A stretch of DNA of 64,000 nt, from positions 124,001 through 188,000 of the forward strand of contig OZ255630.1 of assembly GCA_965276825.1 (NCBI GenBank), given 5' to 3'. This stretch comes from G965276765 sp965276825. GTDB taxonomy: Bacteria; Actinomycetota; Acidimicrobiia; Acidimicrobiales; Palsa-688. Shown here piece after piece: positions 50,809 through 59,439 of this stretch. Positions within the stretch are counted from its first letter, which is position 1. The number at the start of each line of letters is the position of its first letter. The position numbers and the translations under genes are program-made. The notes under the pieces were generated by a model. The model had not been told where the DNA came from. It was given only the letters and a program-made list of their open reading frames with translations, and made no database searches.

Positions 50809-51249
50809 GTGTCCCCTGAGTCGAAGTCGACCCCGGCGCTCACGCAGTTTCCCGTGATCGGCGTCGACAAGGTCCTGCGCCGCTCGATCTACTCCGCCAT
50901 CGGCGTGGTCGTCGTCGGCGCGGCGGTCGCCGTCCTCCTCGGCCACCCGCTCGTCGCCCCCGGTCTGGTCATCGGGCTGGTCCTCGCGGTCCTCAACCAC
51001 CGGGTCTTCCAGTCGTCGGCCATGCGCTTCACCAGCCCGGAGGGCACGGTCAGGCGCAAGCCCTTCGCCGGCAGCGTCTTTCTCCGCCTCGGCGCCTGCA
51101 CGGCCGTGGCCATCCTCCTGCTCGTGTTCGCCAGGCCCGTGGGGTGGGGCGTCGTCGGGGCCCTCGCCGTGTTCCAGGGCCTGCTGCTGCTCAACGCGGT
51201 GATCGCCCTCATCGGCTACCAGCGCGAAGGCTTCGCCGGCGATGCGTAG
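50809..51249 (+). CDS. atpI: ATP synthase protein I-like membrane protein
   Basis: 146 residues with four membrane helices (SIYSAIGVVVVGAAVAVLLG, LVAPGLVIGLVLAVLNHRVF, LRLGACTAVAILLLVFA, VVGALAVFQGLLLLNAVIA). Weakly conserved family; identified by topology and its fixed place before atpB. Probably helps assemble the c-ring. GTG start; the stop overlaps the atpB start by eight bases. Confidence 0.75.
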   Translation: MSPESKSTPALTQFPVIGVDKVLRRSIYSAIGVVVVGAAVAVLLGHPLVAPGLVIGLVLAVLNHRVFQSSAMRFTSPEGTVRRKPFAGSVFLRLGACTAVAILLLVFARPVGWGVVGALAVFQGLLLLNAVIALIGYQREGFAGDA

Positions 51250-51964
51250 CGCCCTCCTCGCCGTCCCCAACATCCCCGTCGGCGACCACATCACCGGGGG
51301 CGGGTTCAACCTCGACACCGTCTGGACCACCGTCCTGGCCGGCGTCATCGTCATCGGGCTCGGCTTCTACGTCCGCGCCAAGGCGACGTCGGGTGTTCCG
51401 AGCCGGATCCAGCTGTTCTGGGAGACGATCATCGGCTGGGTCGGCGACCAGGTCGAGGCGGCCCTCGGCCCGCAGTACCGGTCGGTCGTGCCCCTCGGTG
51501 TCGCCATCTTCACCCTGGTGCTCGTGGCCGACTGGGTCGAGGTCCTGCCCGGCCTGTACCAGAACCACGACTATGCGCCCTCGCCGAGCGCCGATGTGAA
51601 CCTGTGTTACGCACTCGGGATCCTCGTCTTCGTGCTCACCAACGTCGCCGGGATCCGGGCGAAGGGCTTCCTGCCGGCCATGAAGGACTTCTTCAGCCCG
51701 ATCCACTTCCTCGAGCACATCACCCGACCGCTCACCCTCGCCCTCCGGTTGTTCGGCAACATCTTCGCCGGCGGCATCATGATCGCCCTCCTGCTGGCCT
51801 TCCCGATCAAGCTGTCGGGCTCGGGCGTGGTCTTCGGCATCTTCAGCGTCGTGCTCACCACGATCTGGAAGCTGTTCGACATGGGCATCGGCGTCATCCA
51901 GGCCTTCATCTTCGCCCTCCTCACGATCCTCTACTACCAGTTCTCCACGGAGACCCACGCGTAG
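51242..51964 (+). CDS. atpB: F-type ATP synthase subunit a
   Basis: Membrane subunit forming the proton half-channels. 240 residues with five to six helices. The essential arginine is R169 in PLTLALRLFGNIFAGG; the neighbouring helix IQAFIFALLTILYYQ carries the expected conserved Gln and Tyr. Overlaps atpI by eight bases. Confidence 0.96.
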   Translation: MRSALLAVPNIPVGDHITGGGFNLDTVWTTVLAGVIVIGLGFYVRAKATSGVPSRIQLFWETIIGWVGDQVEAALGPQYRSVVPLGVAIFTLVLVADWVEVLPGLYQNHDYAPSPSADVNLCYALGILVFVLTNVAGIRAKGFLPAMKDFFSPIHFLEHITRPLTLALRLFGNIFAGGIMIALLLAFPIKLSGSGVVFGIFSVVLTTIWKLFDMGIGVIQAFIFALLTILYYQFSTETHA

Positions 51965-51975
51965 CAGCACGAGGC

Positions 51976-52027
51976 CCCCGGGCTCGGCCGGTCCCCGCGC
52001 CGGCACCCGTGGTCCGAAAGCCCGGGG
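51976..52027 (+). other. Intercistronic stem-loop between atpB and atpE
   Basis: CCCCGGGCT (51976-51984) pairs perfectly with AGCCCGGGG (52019-52027), and the enclosed sequence contains a second GC-rich hairpin (CCGG...CCGG). It sits in a 108-bp gap, the longest inside the atp operon, just before the gene for the subunit needed in highest copy. No T-run follows. May protect or process the mRNA, or tune atpE expression. Confidence 0.5.
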
Positions 52028-52072
52028 TGGCCTCCGCCCCGTCATCCCACCACCAGACAGGAGCACGCACGC

Positions 52073-52333
52073 ATGGCAGCATCGATCGAAAAGGCCATCG
52101 AGCTGGCCGGCGCCTTCACCGGCGGCGGGCTGGCGCTCGGAGGCGGCGCCATCGGCGCGGCCATCGGCGACGGCCTCGCAGGCAGCCAGACCATCGCCGG
52201 CATCGCCCGCCAGCCGGAGGTGCAGGGTCGCCTCTACACGACCATGTTCCTGATCATCGGACTGGTCGAGGGCATGTACTTCATCAACCTCGCCTTCATG
52301 GCGTTGTTCGTGTTCGTCCTCGCGAAGGGCTAG
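52073..52333 (+). CDS. atpE: F-type ATP synthase subunit c
   Basis: c-ring subunit of 86 residues forming a helical hairpin. Glycine-rich first helix (LALGGGAIGAAIGDGLAG), polar loop ARQPEVQ and the proton-binding carboxylate E66 in IIGLVEGMYFINLAF. An AGGAG site precedes the ATG by ten bases. Length is slightly above the usual 75-81 residues because of a longer N-terminus. Confidence 0.97.
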   Translation: MAASIEKAIELAGAFTGGGLALGGGAIGAAIGDGLAGSQTIAGIARQPEVQGRLYTTMFLIIGLVEGMYFINLAFMALFVFVLAKG

Positions 52334-52344
52334 GAGCGGTCACG

Positions 52345-52875
52345 GTGCTCGTCGCTGCCACCAACTTCCTCGTCCCGAACGCCACCTTCGTCGTCGAGCT
52401 CGTCGCGTTCTTGATCGTGCTCGGCGTGCTGGCCAAGTATGTGCTGCCGCCCGTGTCCAAGATGGTCGACGAGCGTCAGCGGACCATCGGCCAGGCCCTG
52501 ACCGACGCCGAGACCGCCAAGCGCAAGGCGGAGGAGGCCGAGCAGAGCTCCAAGGAGACCGTCGACGAGGCCAGGGCCCAGGCCCGCTCCATCGTCGACG
52601 AGGCCAACAAGGCGGCCGAGGCGCTCAGGAGCTCGCGGCGCGAGCAGGCCGAACAGGAGTACCAGCGGATCGTCTCCCGGGCCCAGACCGACATCGACGC
52701 GTCCCGTCGCCGGGCCGAGGAGGACGTCCGCACCCAGGTGTCCGCTCTGGTGATGGCCGTCGTCGAGCGGGTGATCGGCGAGGGCTTCGACGCGGCCGGG
52801 CAGCAGGCGCTGATCGACAGGACCGTCGGCGAGGTCGAGGCGCAGGCGGCCTCGGCGCCCGAGGTCAACGCGTAA
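52345..52875 (+). CDS. atpF: F-type ATP synthase subunit b
   Basis: Peripheral-stalk subunit of 176 residues. One N-terminal membrane helix (TFVVELVAFLIVLGVLAKYV) followed by a long charged coiled coil (DAETAKRKAEEAEQSSKETV, RSSRREQAEQEYQRIVSRAQ). GTG 52345 begins 11 bases after atpE. Only one b gene is present, and it is separate from atpH, unlike mycobacteria where a b-like segment is fused to delta. Confidence 0.93.
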   Translation: MLVAATNFLVPNATFVVELVAFLIVLGVLAKYVLPPVSKMVDERQRTIGQALTDAETAKRKAEEAEQSSKETVDEARAQARSIVDEANKAAEALRSSRREQAEQEYQRIVSRAQTDIDASRRRAEEDVRTQVSALVMAVVERVIGEGFDAAGQQALIDRTVGEVEAQAASAPEVNA

Positions 52876-52876
52876 C

Positions 52877-53845
52877 GTGCGCGAGTCCATCCGCGGCTTC
52901 GCCGACGCCATCATCGAGGAGTCGAGGACCGATCCGACCGGACGGGTCCGGCGCCTGCTCCGGGTCCGACCGACCCCCGTCGCCGACCTGGCGCAGCTGG
53001 CCGACGACGTCGGCGGCTTCCGTGACCTCCTCGGAGGCTCAGGTGAGCTGCGGCGCGTGCTGACCGATCCGGGCGTGCCCCCGCACGCCCGGCGCGGCGT
53101 GGTCTCCGATCTCTTCGGGGAACGCCTCGGTGCCAACGCGCTGCGCCTCCTCCTCTTCGTCGTCGGAGCCGGGCGGGCGCCCGACCTGACCGAGGACGTG
53201 GCCTCGGTGGCCGAGCGGGTGGCCGCGGCGCGCGACGGGCTCCACCCCGTCGGTCCCGCCGTGCTCGGCCACCACGCCGCGCTCGAGCGCCTCGACGGCT
53301 ACGCCGGCGCGGTCCTCGCCTCGGTCGACGACGAACGCGGCCTGTCGGAGGTCGAGGACGAGATGTTTCGATTCGAGCGGATCGTCAGCGGCTCGGCCGA
53401 GCTGACCGCCGCCCTCACCGAGCGGGATCTGCCGGTCGAGGCCAGGGCCGGCCTGGTCGACGACCTGCTGGGCGACAAGGCCAGCCCGGCGACAGCGGCC
53501 CTCGCCGCCTACGCCACCACCATCGGCCGGCCACGCGAGTACCTCGTCCTCCTCCGCGCCCTGGTGGACCGGGTGGCCGCCGAGAGCCACCGCCGCTTCG
53601 CCGAGGTCCGCGCCGTGGTCGAGATGACCGACGACCAGCAGCACCGCCTGGCCGCAGCCCTCAGCCGCATCGTCGGCCAGCCCGTCGAGGTCAGGGTCAT
53701 CATCGATCCGACGGTGCTCGGCGGGTTCGTGGCCACGATCGGTGACACGGTGGTCGACGGCAGCGTCCGTCACCGCCTCGACCTTCTGAAGGAACGCCTC
53801 GGCGCGTCCGAAGCGACATCCACCAACCAGGGAGCACAGAGTTAA
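52877..53845 (+). CDS. atpH: F-type ATP synthase subunit delta with duplicated N-terminal domain
   Basis: 322 residues against about 180 in most bacteria. Two similar helical segments follow one another: about residues 1-118 (LADDVGGFRDLLGGSGELRR, VLTDPGVPPHARRGVVSDLF) and 136-240 (EDEMFRFERIVSGSAELTAA, LTERDLPVEARAGLVDDLLG), each ending in a VAERVAA/VDRVAAE-type helix. The C-terminal delta domain (VEVRVIIDPTVLGGFVATIG, DTVVDGSVRHRLDLLKERL) is normal. GTG start two bases after atpF; the final stop abuts atpA. Links the top of F1 to the peripheral stalk. Confidence 0.93.
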   Translation: MRESIRGFADAIIEESRTDPTGRVRRLLRVRPTPVADLAQLADDVGGFRDLLGGSGELRRVLTDPGVPPHARRGVVSDLFGERLGANALRLLLFVVGAGRAPDLTEDVASVAERVAAARDGLHPVGPAVLGHHAALERLDGYAGAVLASVDDERGLSEVEDEMFRFERIVSGSAELTAALTERDLPVEARAGLVDDLLGDKASPATAALAAYATTIGRPREYLVLLRALVDRVAAESHRRFAEVRAVVEMTDDQQHRLAAALSRIVGQPVEVRVIIDPTVLGGFVATIGDTVVDGSVRHRLDLLKERLGASEATSTNQGAQS

Positions 53846-55375
53846 ATGGCGGAGCTGACGATCAACGCCTCGGAGATCACCGAGGCCCTGCGGCGCAACG
53901 TCGAGGACTTCTCGCCGGGTGTGTCCCAGGAGCAGGTGGGCAGGATCATCTCGATCGGCGACGGCATCGCCCGGGTGTCCGGCCTCGGTGACGCGGCGGT
54001 CAACGAGCTCCTCGAGTTCGACAACGGCGTGCTCGGGCTGGCCCTCAACCTCGACGAGGACTCCATCGGCGCGGTCGTGCTCGGCGGCTCCGACGACCTC
54101 GACGAGGGTCAGACCGTGAAGGCGACGGGCCGCATCCTGTCGGTCCCCGTCGGTGACGGCCTCCTCGGGCGCGTGGTGAACCCCCTCGGCGAGCCGATCG
54201 ACGGCAAGGGGGAGATCGAGTCCTCCGAGACCCGGCGCCTCGAGATCCAGGCGCCGGGCATCATCTCGCGTCAGCCCGTCGGCGAGCCGTTGCAGACCGG
54301 CATCAAGGCCATCGACGCGATGACCCCGATCGGTCGCGGGCAGCGGGAGCTGATCATCGGCGACCGCAAGACGGGCAAGACCACCGTCGCCATCGACACG
54401 ATCATCAACCAGGCCGGTCAGGGCGTGAAGTGCATCTACGTCGCCATCGGCCAGAAGGGCTCGACGGTCGCCCAGACCGTCGACACCCTCAGGGAGTACG
54501 GCGCCCTCGACTACACCGTGGTGGTCAACGCCCCCGCCTCCGAGCCGGCGCCGTTCAAGTACCTCGCCCCGTACGCCGGCTGCGCCATGGGCCAGCACTG
54601 GATGGACAACGGCGAGCACGCCCTCATCGTCTACGACGACCTCTCCAAGCAGGCCGACGCCTACCGGCAGCTCTCGCTGCTCCTGCGCAGGCCGCCGGGG
54701 CGCGAGGCCTATCCCGGCGACGTCTTCTACCTCCACAGCCGCCTTCTCGAGCGGGCCGCGAAGCTCTCCGACGAGCTCGGCGGGGGATCACTGACGGCGC
54801 TCCCGATCATCGAGACCAAGGCGGGCGACATCTCCGCCTACATCCCCACCAACGTGATCTCCATCACCGACGGCCAGGTGTTCCTCGAGACGGACCTCTT
54901 CTACGCCGGGGTGCGTCCCGCCATCAACGTCGGCAACTCTGTATCTCGCGTCGGGGGCGCGGCCCAGATCAAGGCCATGAAGTCGGTGTCGGGGACCATG
55001 AAGCTCGACTTGGCGCAGTTCCGCGACCTCGAGAGCTTTGCCACCTTCGGATCCGAGCTCGACAAGGTGTCCCAGTCGCAGCTCGACCGCGGCTACCGCC
55101 TCACCGAGATCCTGAAGCAGCCGCAAAATGCGCCGATGCCCGTCGAGGAGCAGGTCGTGGCGATCTACGCCGGCACCAAGGGCCACGTCGACGACGTGGC
55201 CGTCGGGGACGTCCGCCGCTTCGAGTCGGAGTTGATCGACTACCTGAAGAGCAACCACGCCGACGTGGTCGACGGGATCCGCTCCTCCAAGGCCCTCCCC
55301 GACGGCGACCAGCTCGATGAGGCCATCGTTGCGTTCAAGAAGGTCTTCGCCTCCACCCCCGAGCGCAGCGGGTAG
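53846..55375 (+). CDS. atpA: F-type ATP synthase subunit alpha
   Basis: 509 residues, normal length. N-terminal beta-barrel, P-loop GDRKTGKTTVAIDTI, catalytic-interface GQHWMDNGEHALIVYDDLSK, arginine finger region SVSRVGGAAQIKAMK and the C-terminal helical domain. Non-catalytic nucleotide-binding subunit of F1. Confidence 0.98.
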   Translation: MAELTINASEITEALRRNVEDFSPGVSQEQVGRIISIGDGIARVSGLGDAAVNELLEFDNGVLGLALNLDEDSIGAVVLGGSDDLDEGQTVKATGRILSVPVGDGLLGRVVNPLGEPIDGKGEIESSETRRLEIQAPGIISRQPVGEPLQTGIKAIDAMTPIGRGQRELIIGDRKTGKTTVAIDTIINQAGQGVKCIYVAIGQKGSTVAQTVDTLREYGALDYTVVVNAPASEPAPFKYLAPYAGCAMGQHWMDNGEHALIVYDDLSKQADAYRQLSLLLRRPPGREAYPGDVFYLHSRLLERAAKLSDELGGGSLTALPIIETKAGDISAYIPTNVISITDGQVFLETDLFYAGVRPAINVGNSVSRVGGAAQIKAMKSVSGTMKLDLAQFRDLESFATFGSELDKVSQSQLDRGYRLTEILKQPQNAPMPVEEQVVAIYAGTKGHVDDVAVGDVRRFESELIDYLKSNHADVVDGIRSSKALPDGDQLDEAIVAFKKVFASTPERSG

Positions 55376-55377
55376 TC

Positions 55378-56337
55378 GTGGCGGGTGGCCAGGAACGAGT
55401 CCTCCGACGGCGGATCCGCAGCATCCAATCGACCAAGAAGATCACCAGGGCGATGGAGCTCATCGCCGCCTCGCGCATCGTGCGCGCCCAGCAGGCCATC
55501 GCCGCAGCCCGCCCCTACGTGGAGAAGATGGCCGCGGTCGTAGCCAACCTCTCCCGGACCCCCGAGGCGCGCAACCACCCCCTCTTCCGCGAGCCCGACT
55601 CGGTGCGCCGCGCCGCGGTGATCGTCATCGCCGGCGACCGTGGCCTCTCCGGCCCCTACAACTCCTCGGTGCTGCGCGCCAGTGAGTCCCTGATCGGCGA
55701 GCACACCTCGGCAGGGCGCGAGGTCATGCTGGTGACCGTCGGGCGCAAGGTGGCCGGCTACTTCCGGTACCGCAACCAGGAGATCGGCGAGTCGTTTCTC
55801 GGCGTCGCCGACCGGCCGACCGTCGAGGACGCTCGGGCTGTGGTCGACACCGTCATCGGACCGTTCGTCGCCGGCGAGGTCGACCAGATCGACCTCGTCT
55901 ACACCTACTTCGAGTCGGTCGGCCGGCAGGTGGTGCGGCGCCGCAAGCTGGTGCCGATCGAGCCTTCGGAGGCCTCCGACGACCGAGACGCCACGCCCGG
56001 CGGTCGGCCTGACGGCTTCGTCGTCGACTACGAGTACGAGCCGGAGCCGGCGGAGCTGCTCGACCGGCTGCTGCCGAGCTGGCTGCAGGGCGAGATCCTC
56101 GCCGCCCTCCTCTCCGCATCGGCGTCGGAGTACGTCGCCCGCCAGCGGGCCATGAAGGCGGCCACCGACAACGCCGACGACCTGATGACCACGCTCACCC
56201 GGGTCATGAACCGTGCCCGCCAGGACGCCATCACCACCGAGATCACCGAGATCGTCGGCGGCGCCGAGGCCCTCAGGGCCGGGTCCGGCAACGACGAGAG
56301 CTACACCGAGACCTACGAGGGAACGGGCGCGGCGTGA
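55378..56337 (+). CDS. atpG: F-type ATP synthase subunit gamma
   Basis: Central rotor shaft, 319 residues. N-terminal helix RRRIRSIQSTKKITRAMELI, the Rossmann-like middle (AAVIVIAGDRGLSGPYN) and the C-terminal helix ASEYVARQRAMKAATDNADD, MTTLTRVMNRARQDAITTEI. An insertion of roughly 20 residues (PSEASDDRDATPGGRPDG, about 200-220) widens the middle domain, as known for some actinobacterial gamma subunits. GTG start two bases after atpA. Confidence 0.96.
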   Translation: MAGGQERVLRRRIRSIQSTKKITRAMELIAASRIVRAQQAIAAARPYVEKMAAVVANLSRTPEARNHPLFREPDSVRRAAVIVIAGDRGLSGPYNSSVLRASESLIGEHTSAGREVMLVTVGRKVAGYFRYRNQEIGESFLGVADRPTVEDARAVVDTVIGPFVAGEVDQIDLVYTYFESVGRQVVRRRKLVPIEPSEASDDRDATPGGRPDGFVVDYEYEPEPAELLDRLLPSWLQGEILAALLSASASEYVARQRAMKAATDNADDLMTTLTRVMNRARQDAITTEITEIVGGAEALRAGSGNDESYTETYEGTGAA

Positions 56338-56377
56338 GCGCGCCTCCCGGCCTCAACGACCAGATCGAGGAGCGAGC

Positions 56378-57832
56378 ATGACGACCACCAGCGTCGAGCA
56401 GACCGGCAGCGGGGAGAAGCAGCTGCACGACGGGCGCGTCGTCGCCATCGCCGGACCCGTCGTCGACATCGAGTTCCCGCCAGGAGCCCTGCCCGAGATC
56501 AACTACGCGGTCGAGTTCGATGTGGACCTGGAGGGCACGACCGAGACGATCATCGCCGAGGTCGCCCAGCAGATCGGCGAGGGCCGCGTCCGCTGCATCT
56601 GCCTGCAGCCCACCGACGGCCTCCGCCGCGGCACGACCGTGCGCAACACCGGGCGGGGCATCACCGTCCCTGTCGGCGAGGCCGTGCTCGGCCACGTGTT
56701 CAACGTCTCGGGCAAGCCCCTCGACACGGACCACATCGACAACATCGAGGACCGCTGGGAGATCCACCGCCCGGCGCCGGCGTTCGACACCCTCGAGCCC
56801 CGGTCGCAGATGTTCGAGACGGGTATCAAGGTCATCGACCTGCTCGAGCCCTACGTGCAGGGCGGCAAGATCGGGCTCTTCGGCGGCGCGGGGGTGGGCA
56901 AGACCGTCCTCATCCTCGAGCTGATCAACCGGGTGGCCCAGCAGCACGGCGGTGTCTCCGTCTTCGCCGGTGTGGGCGAGCGGACCCGCGAGGGCACCGA
57001 CCTGTGGCAGGAGATGCAGGAGTCCGGCGTCATCGAGAAGGCCGCCCTCGTGTTCGGCCAGATGGACGAGCCGCCCGGCGTCCGCCTCCGTGTGGCTCTG
57101 TCGGCGTTGACCATGGCGGAGTACTTTCGCGACGTCAAGGACCAAGACGTCCTCCTCTTCGTCGACAACATCTTCCGGTTCGTCCAGGCCGGCTCCGAGG
57201 TCTCGACCCTCCTCGGCCGGATGCCGTCGGCGGTGGGCTACCAGCCGACCCTCGCCGACGAGATGGGCGAGCTGCAGGAGCGGATCACCTCGACCAAGGG
57301 CCGCTCGATCACGTCGGTCCAGGCCGTCTACGTGCCCGCCGACGACTACACCGACCCGGCGCCCTTCACCACCTTCACCCACCTCGACGCCACGACGGAG
57401 CTCTCCCGCCAGATCGCCTCGCTCGGGATCTACCCGGCGGTCGATCCGCTGGCGTCGACGTCCAACATCCTGTCGCCCGAGGTGGTCGGTGACCGGCACT
57501 ACGACGTCGCCCGACGCGTGCAGGAGGTGCTCCAACGCAGCCGCGAGCTGCAGGACATCATCGCCATCCTCGGCCTCGACGAGCTCTCCGAGGAGGACCG
57601 GGTCGTGGTGTCGAGGGCCAGGAAGATCCAGCGGTTCCTCTCCCAGCCGATGTTCGTGGCCGAGGTCTTCACCGGCATCAAAGGCGTCTACGTGCCGGTC
57701 AACGAGACCGTCGAGGCCTTCGAGGCGCTCGTCGGTGGCGAGCTCGACGACCTCCCCGAGCAGGCCTTCTTGAACGTCGGCGGGGTCGACGGCGTGCGCG
57801 AGCGCGCCGCGCAGCTCCAGAAGGACAGCTGA
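56378..57832 (+). CDS. atpD: F-type ATP synthase subunit beta
   Basis: Catalytic subunit, 484 residues. P-loop GGAGVGKTVLILELI, catalytic Glu in GVGERTREGTDLW, LFVDNIFRFVQAGSEVS, ALLG-type motif TLLGRMPSAVGYQPTLADEM, and the DELSEEDR sequence of the C-terminal lever (normally DELSEED). ATG 56378 follows GAGGAGCGAG. The in-frame open sequence upstream overlaps atpG and is not coding. Confidence 0.98.
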   Translation: MTTTSVEQTGSGEKQLHDGRVVAIAGPVVDIEFPPGALPEINYAVEFDVDLEGTTETIIAEVAQQIGEGRVRCICLQPTDGLRRGTTVRNTGRGITVPVGEAVLGHVFNVSGKPLDTDHIDNIEDRWEIHRPAPAFDTLEPRSQMFETGIKVIDLLEPYVQGGKIGLFGGAGVGKTVLILELINRVAQQHGGVSVFAGVGERTREGTDLWQEMQESGVIEKAALVFGQMDEPPGVRLRVALSALTMAEYFRDVKDQDVLLFVDNIFRFVQAGSEVSTLLGRMPSAVGYQPTLADEMGELQERITSTKGRSITSVQAVYVPADDYTDPAPFTTFTHLDATTELSRQIASLGIYPAVDPLASTSNILSPEVVGDRHYDVARRVQEVLQRSRELQDIIAILGLDELSEEDRVVVSRARKIQRFLSQPMFVAEVFTGIKGVYVPVNETVEAFEALVGGELDDLPEQAFLNVGGVDGVRERAAQLQKDS

Positions 57833-57837
57833 GCCCG

Positions 57838-58254
57838 GTGGCCACCACCGCCGTCGAGGTGGTCAGTCCGGCGAAGGTGCTCTACACCGGCGACGTCGAG
57901 ATGGTCATCTGCCGCTCGGTGGAAGGCGAGATCGCCTTCCTGGCCGATCACATCCCCTTCCTCGGGGCGCTCGCCCCCTGCGTCGTGCGCCTGGTCGCCG
58001 AGGGCGGCCAGGAGGTCAAGGTGGCCGTCAGTGGCGGCTTCGTCGAGGTCCGCGACAACCACACGGTCATCCTGGCCGACCGCGCCCAGCTCGGCTCGGA
58101 CGTCGACGTCGACCAGGCCAGGAGCGCAGCACGTCAGGCCGAGGAGCGCCGGCGCGCCGCGGATGGAGACGACGACGAGGCGGCCGCCGTGGACCAGGCT
58201 TACGCCGAGGTCCTCATGGAAGCGGCCGGCGCACCCTCCGGGTCGTCGGCCTAG
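57838..58254 (+). CDS. atpC: F-type ATP synthase subunit epsilon
   Basis: 138 residues. Beta-sandwich (VEVVSPAKVLYTGDVEMVIC, EIAFLADHIPFLGALAPCVV, VSGGFVEVRDNHTVILAD) followed by a two-helix C-terminus (RSAARQAEERRRAAD, VDQAYAEVLMEAA) that can extend to inhibit ATP hydrolysis. GTG start; last gene of the atp operon. Confidence 0.95.
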   Translation: MATTAVEVVSPAKVLYTGDVEMVICRSVEGEIAFLADHIPFLGALAPCVVRLVAEGGQEVKVAVSGGFVEVRDNHTVILADRAQLGSDVDVDQARSAARQAEERRRAADGDDDEAAAVDQAYAEVLMEAAGAPSGSSA

Positions 58255-58265
58255 CCGGCCGAGCG

Positions 58266-59369
58266 ATGGGAGGCGCGCCGGTGCCGTCGCGTCGGAGGCT
58301 CGGTGTCGCCCTGCTGCTGGAGCCGCCCGTCGCCGCCGAGGTCGACGGGCTGCGACGAGCCGTCGGCGACCGGGCTCTGGCCCGGATCGCCAGCCACATC
58401 ACCCTCGTTCCTCCCGTCAACGTCCGGGCCGATTCGTTGCCCGGCGCGCTGGCGAGACTCCGACAGGCGGCCGCCGCGTCACCGGGCGCCCTCCACCTGA
58501 CCCTCGGGCCTCCCACCAGCTTCCTGCCCGCCAAGCCGGTGCTCCTCCTCGCGGTCGGTGGCGACCTGGATGGGCTCCGGCGGGTCAGGGACGCGGCCTT
58601 CGCCGCGCCGCTGGACCGGGAGCTGGCCTGGCCCTGGGTCCCCCACGTCACGCTGGCCGACGGCCTGCCCGCCGAGCGGATCGCCGCTGCTGTCGCCGCC
58701 CTCGACCGCTACGCGGTGCCGGCCGGCGTCGGCGCCGTCACCCTCCTCGAAGAGGTCCGCAGCCCCGGAGGGCCGAGGTGGCTGCCGCTCGCCGACGCCG
58801 CCACGGGCACGCCGATCGTCTCCGGCGGCGGGAGCCTCCCCCTGACCATCACCCGCTCGAGCCTCGTCGATCCCGAGGCGGCCGCACTGGCCCACGCCGA
58901 GGAGGTCGACGTCCCCGTCGGGATTCGGGCCCCGGCCGACACGGCGCGACGCCAGGGCACGGTGTCCGAGGAAACGGTGTCCGAGGAAACCGTGTCCGAG
59001 GAAACCGTGTCCCGGCAAACGGTGTCCCGGGAAACGGTGTCCCGGCAAACGGTGTCGCAAGAAGTTCGAGCGACCACCGGGGATCCGGCGACCCGACCCG
59101 GGTCGGGCCCGATCGTGTTGACCTGTCGGCGCGAGGCGGTCGTGGTCGGCGTGGGCGGCGCCTGGCTGGCCGACGACGGCGGGCACGTGGCGGTCCTGGT
59201 GGCGCGATCGGCCCGCCGGCAGGGCGTGGGCTCCCAGCTCCTGGCCCGGCTCGAGGACGCCGCCCGGCTGGCCGGTTGGGGCTGCCCGAGCCTCAGCGCG
59301 GAGGGGGAGCCGGCCTTCTATCTTGCCAGGAGCCGCTGGTCGGTCCCCGCCGACGCGCCCATCACCTGA
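58266..59369 (+). CDS. 2H phosphoesterase (LigT-like) fused to a GNAT acetyltransferase-like domain
   Basis: 367 residues. The first 190 residues are a 2H phosphoesterase with both His-x-Thr motifs, HITLVPPVN and HVTLADGLP, separated by the usual distance; relatives are 2'-5' RNA ligases and cyclic phosphodiesterases. A linker follows that contains seven copies of a five-residue repeat (TVSEE/TVSRQ; DNA repeats at 58959-59063). The last 100 residues (VVVGVGGAWLADDGGHVAVL, VARSARRQGVGSQLLARLED) carry the acetyl-CoA-binding RRQGVG of GNAT enzymes. It lies 11 bp after atpC, so it may be cotranscribed. The combination has no function I can name. Confidence 0.78.
   Translation: MGGAPVPSRRRLGVALLLEPPVAAEVDGLRRAVGDRALARIASHITLVPPVNVRADSLPGALARLRQAAAASPGALHLTLGPPTSFLPAKPVLLLAVGGDLDGLRRVRDAAFAAPLDRELAWPWVPHVTLADGLPAERIAAAVAALDRYAVPAGVGAVTLLEEVRSPGGPRWLPLADAATGTPIVSGGGSLPLTITRSSLVDPEAAALAHAEEVDVPVGIRAPADTARRQGTVSEETVSEETVSEETVSRQTVSRETVSRQTVSQEVRATTGDPATRPGSGPIVLTCRREAVVVGVGGAWLADDGGHVAVLVARSARRQGVGSQLLARLEDAARLAGWGCPSLSAEGEPAFYLARSRWSVPADAPIT
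58959..59063 (+). repeat. Seven in-frame 15-bp tandem repeats
   Basis: Unit ACGGTGTCCGAGGAA, drifting to ACGGTGTCCCGGCAA; seven consecutive copies, 105 bp, keeping the reading frame of the 2H-GNAT fusion and encoding Thr-Val-Ser-(Glu/Arg)-(Glu/Gln). The reverse complement resembles repeats at 62449-62520. Confidence 0.85.
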
Positions 59370-59439
59370 GCCGGCCGATGGCGCGGATCGGCGGCACGCT
59401 CGGCAGCACCGTGCGGCGGGCTGAGTAACGTCGGGCGCC

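Noticed and set aside
53039..54736. Minus-strand open frame of 565 residues
   Set aside because: Antisense to atpH and atpA, which are certain.
58959..59063. CRISPR array or parS-like centromere sites in the 15-bp repeats
   Set aside because: There are no spacers, so it is not CRISPR. The unit shares only part of the GTTTCACGTGAAAC parS consensus and lacks its symmetry.
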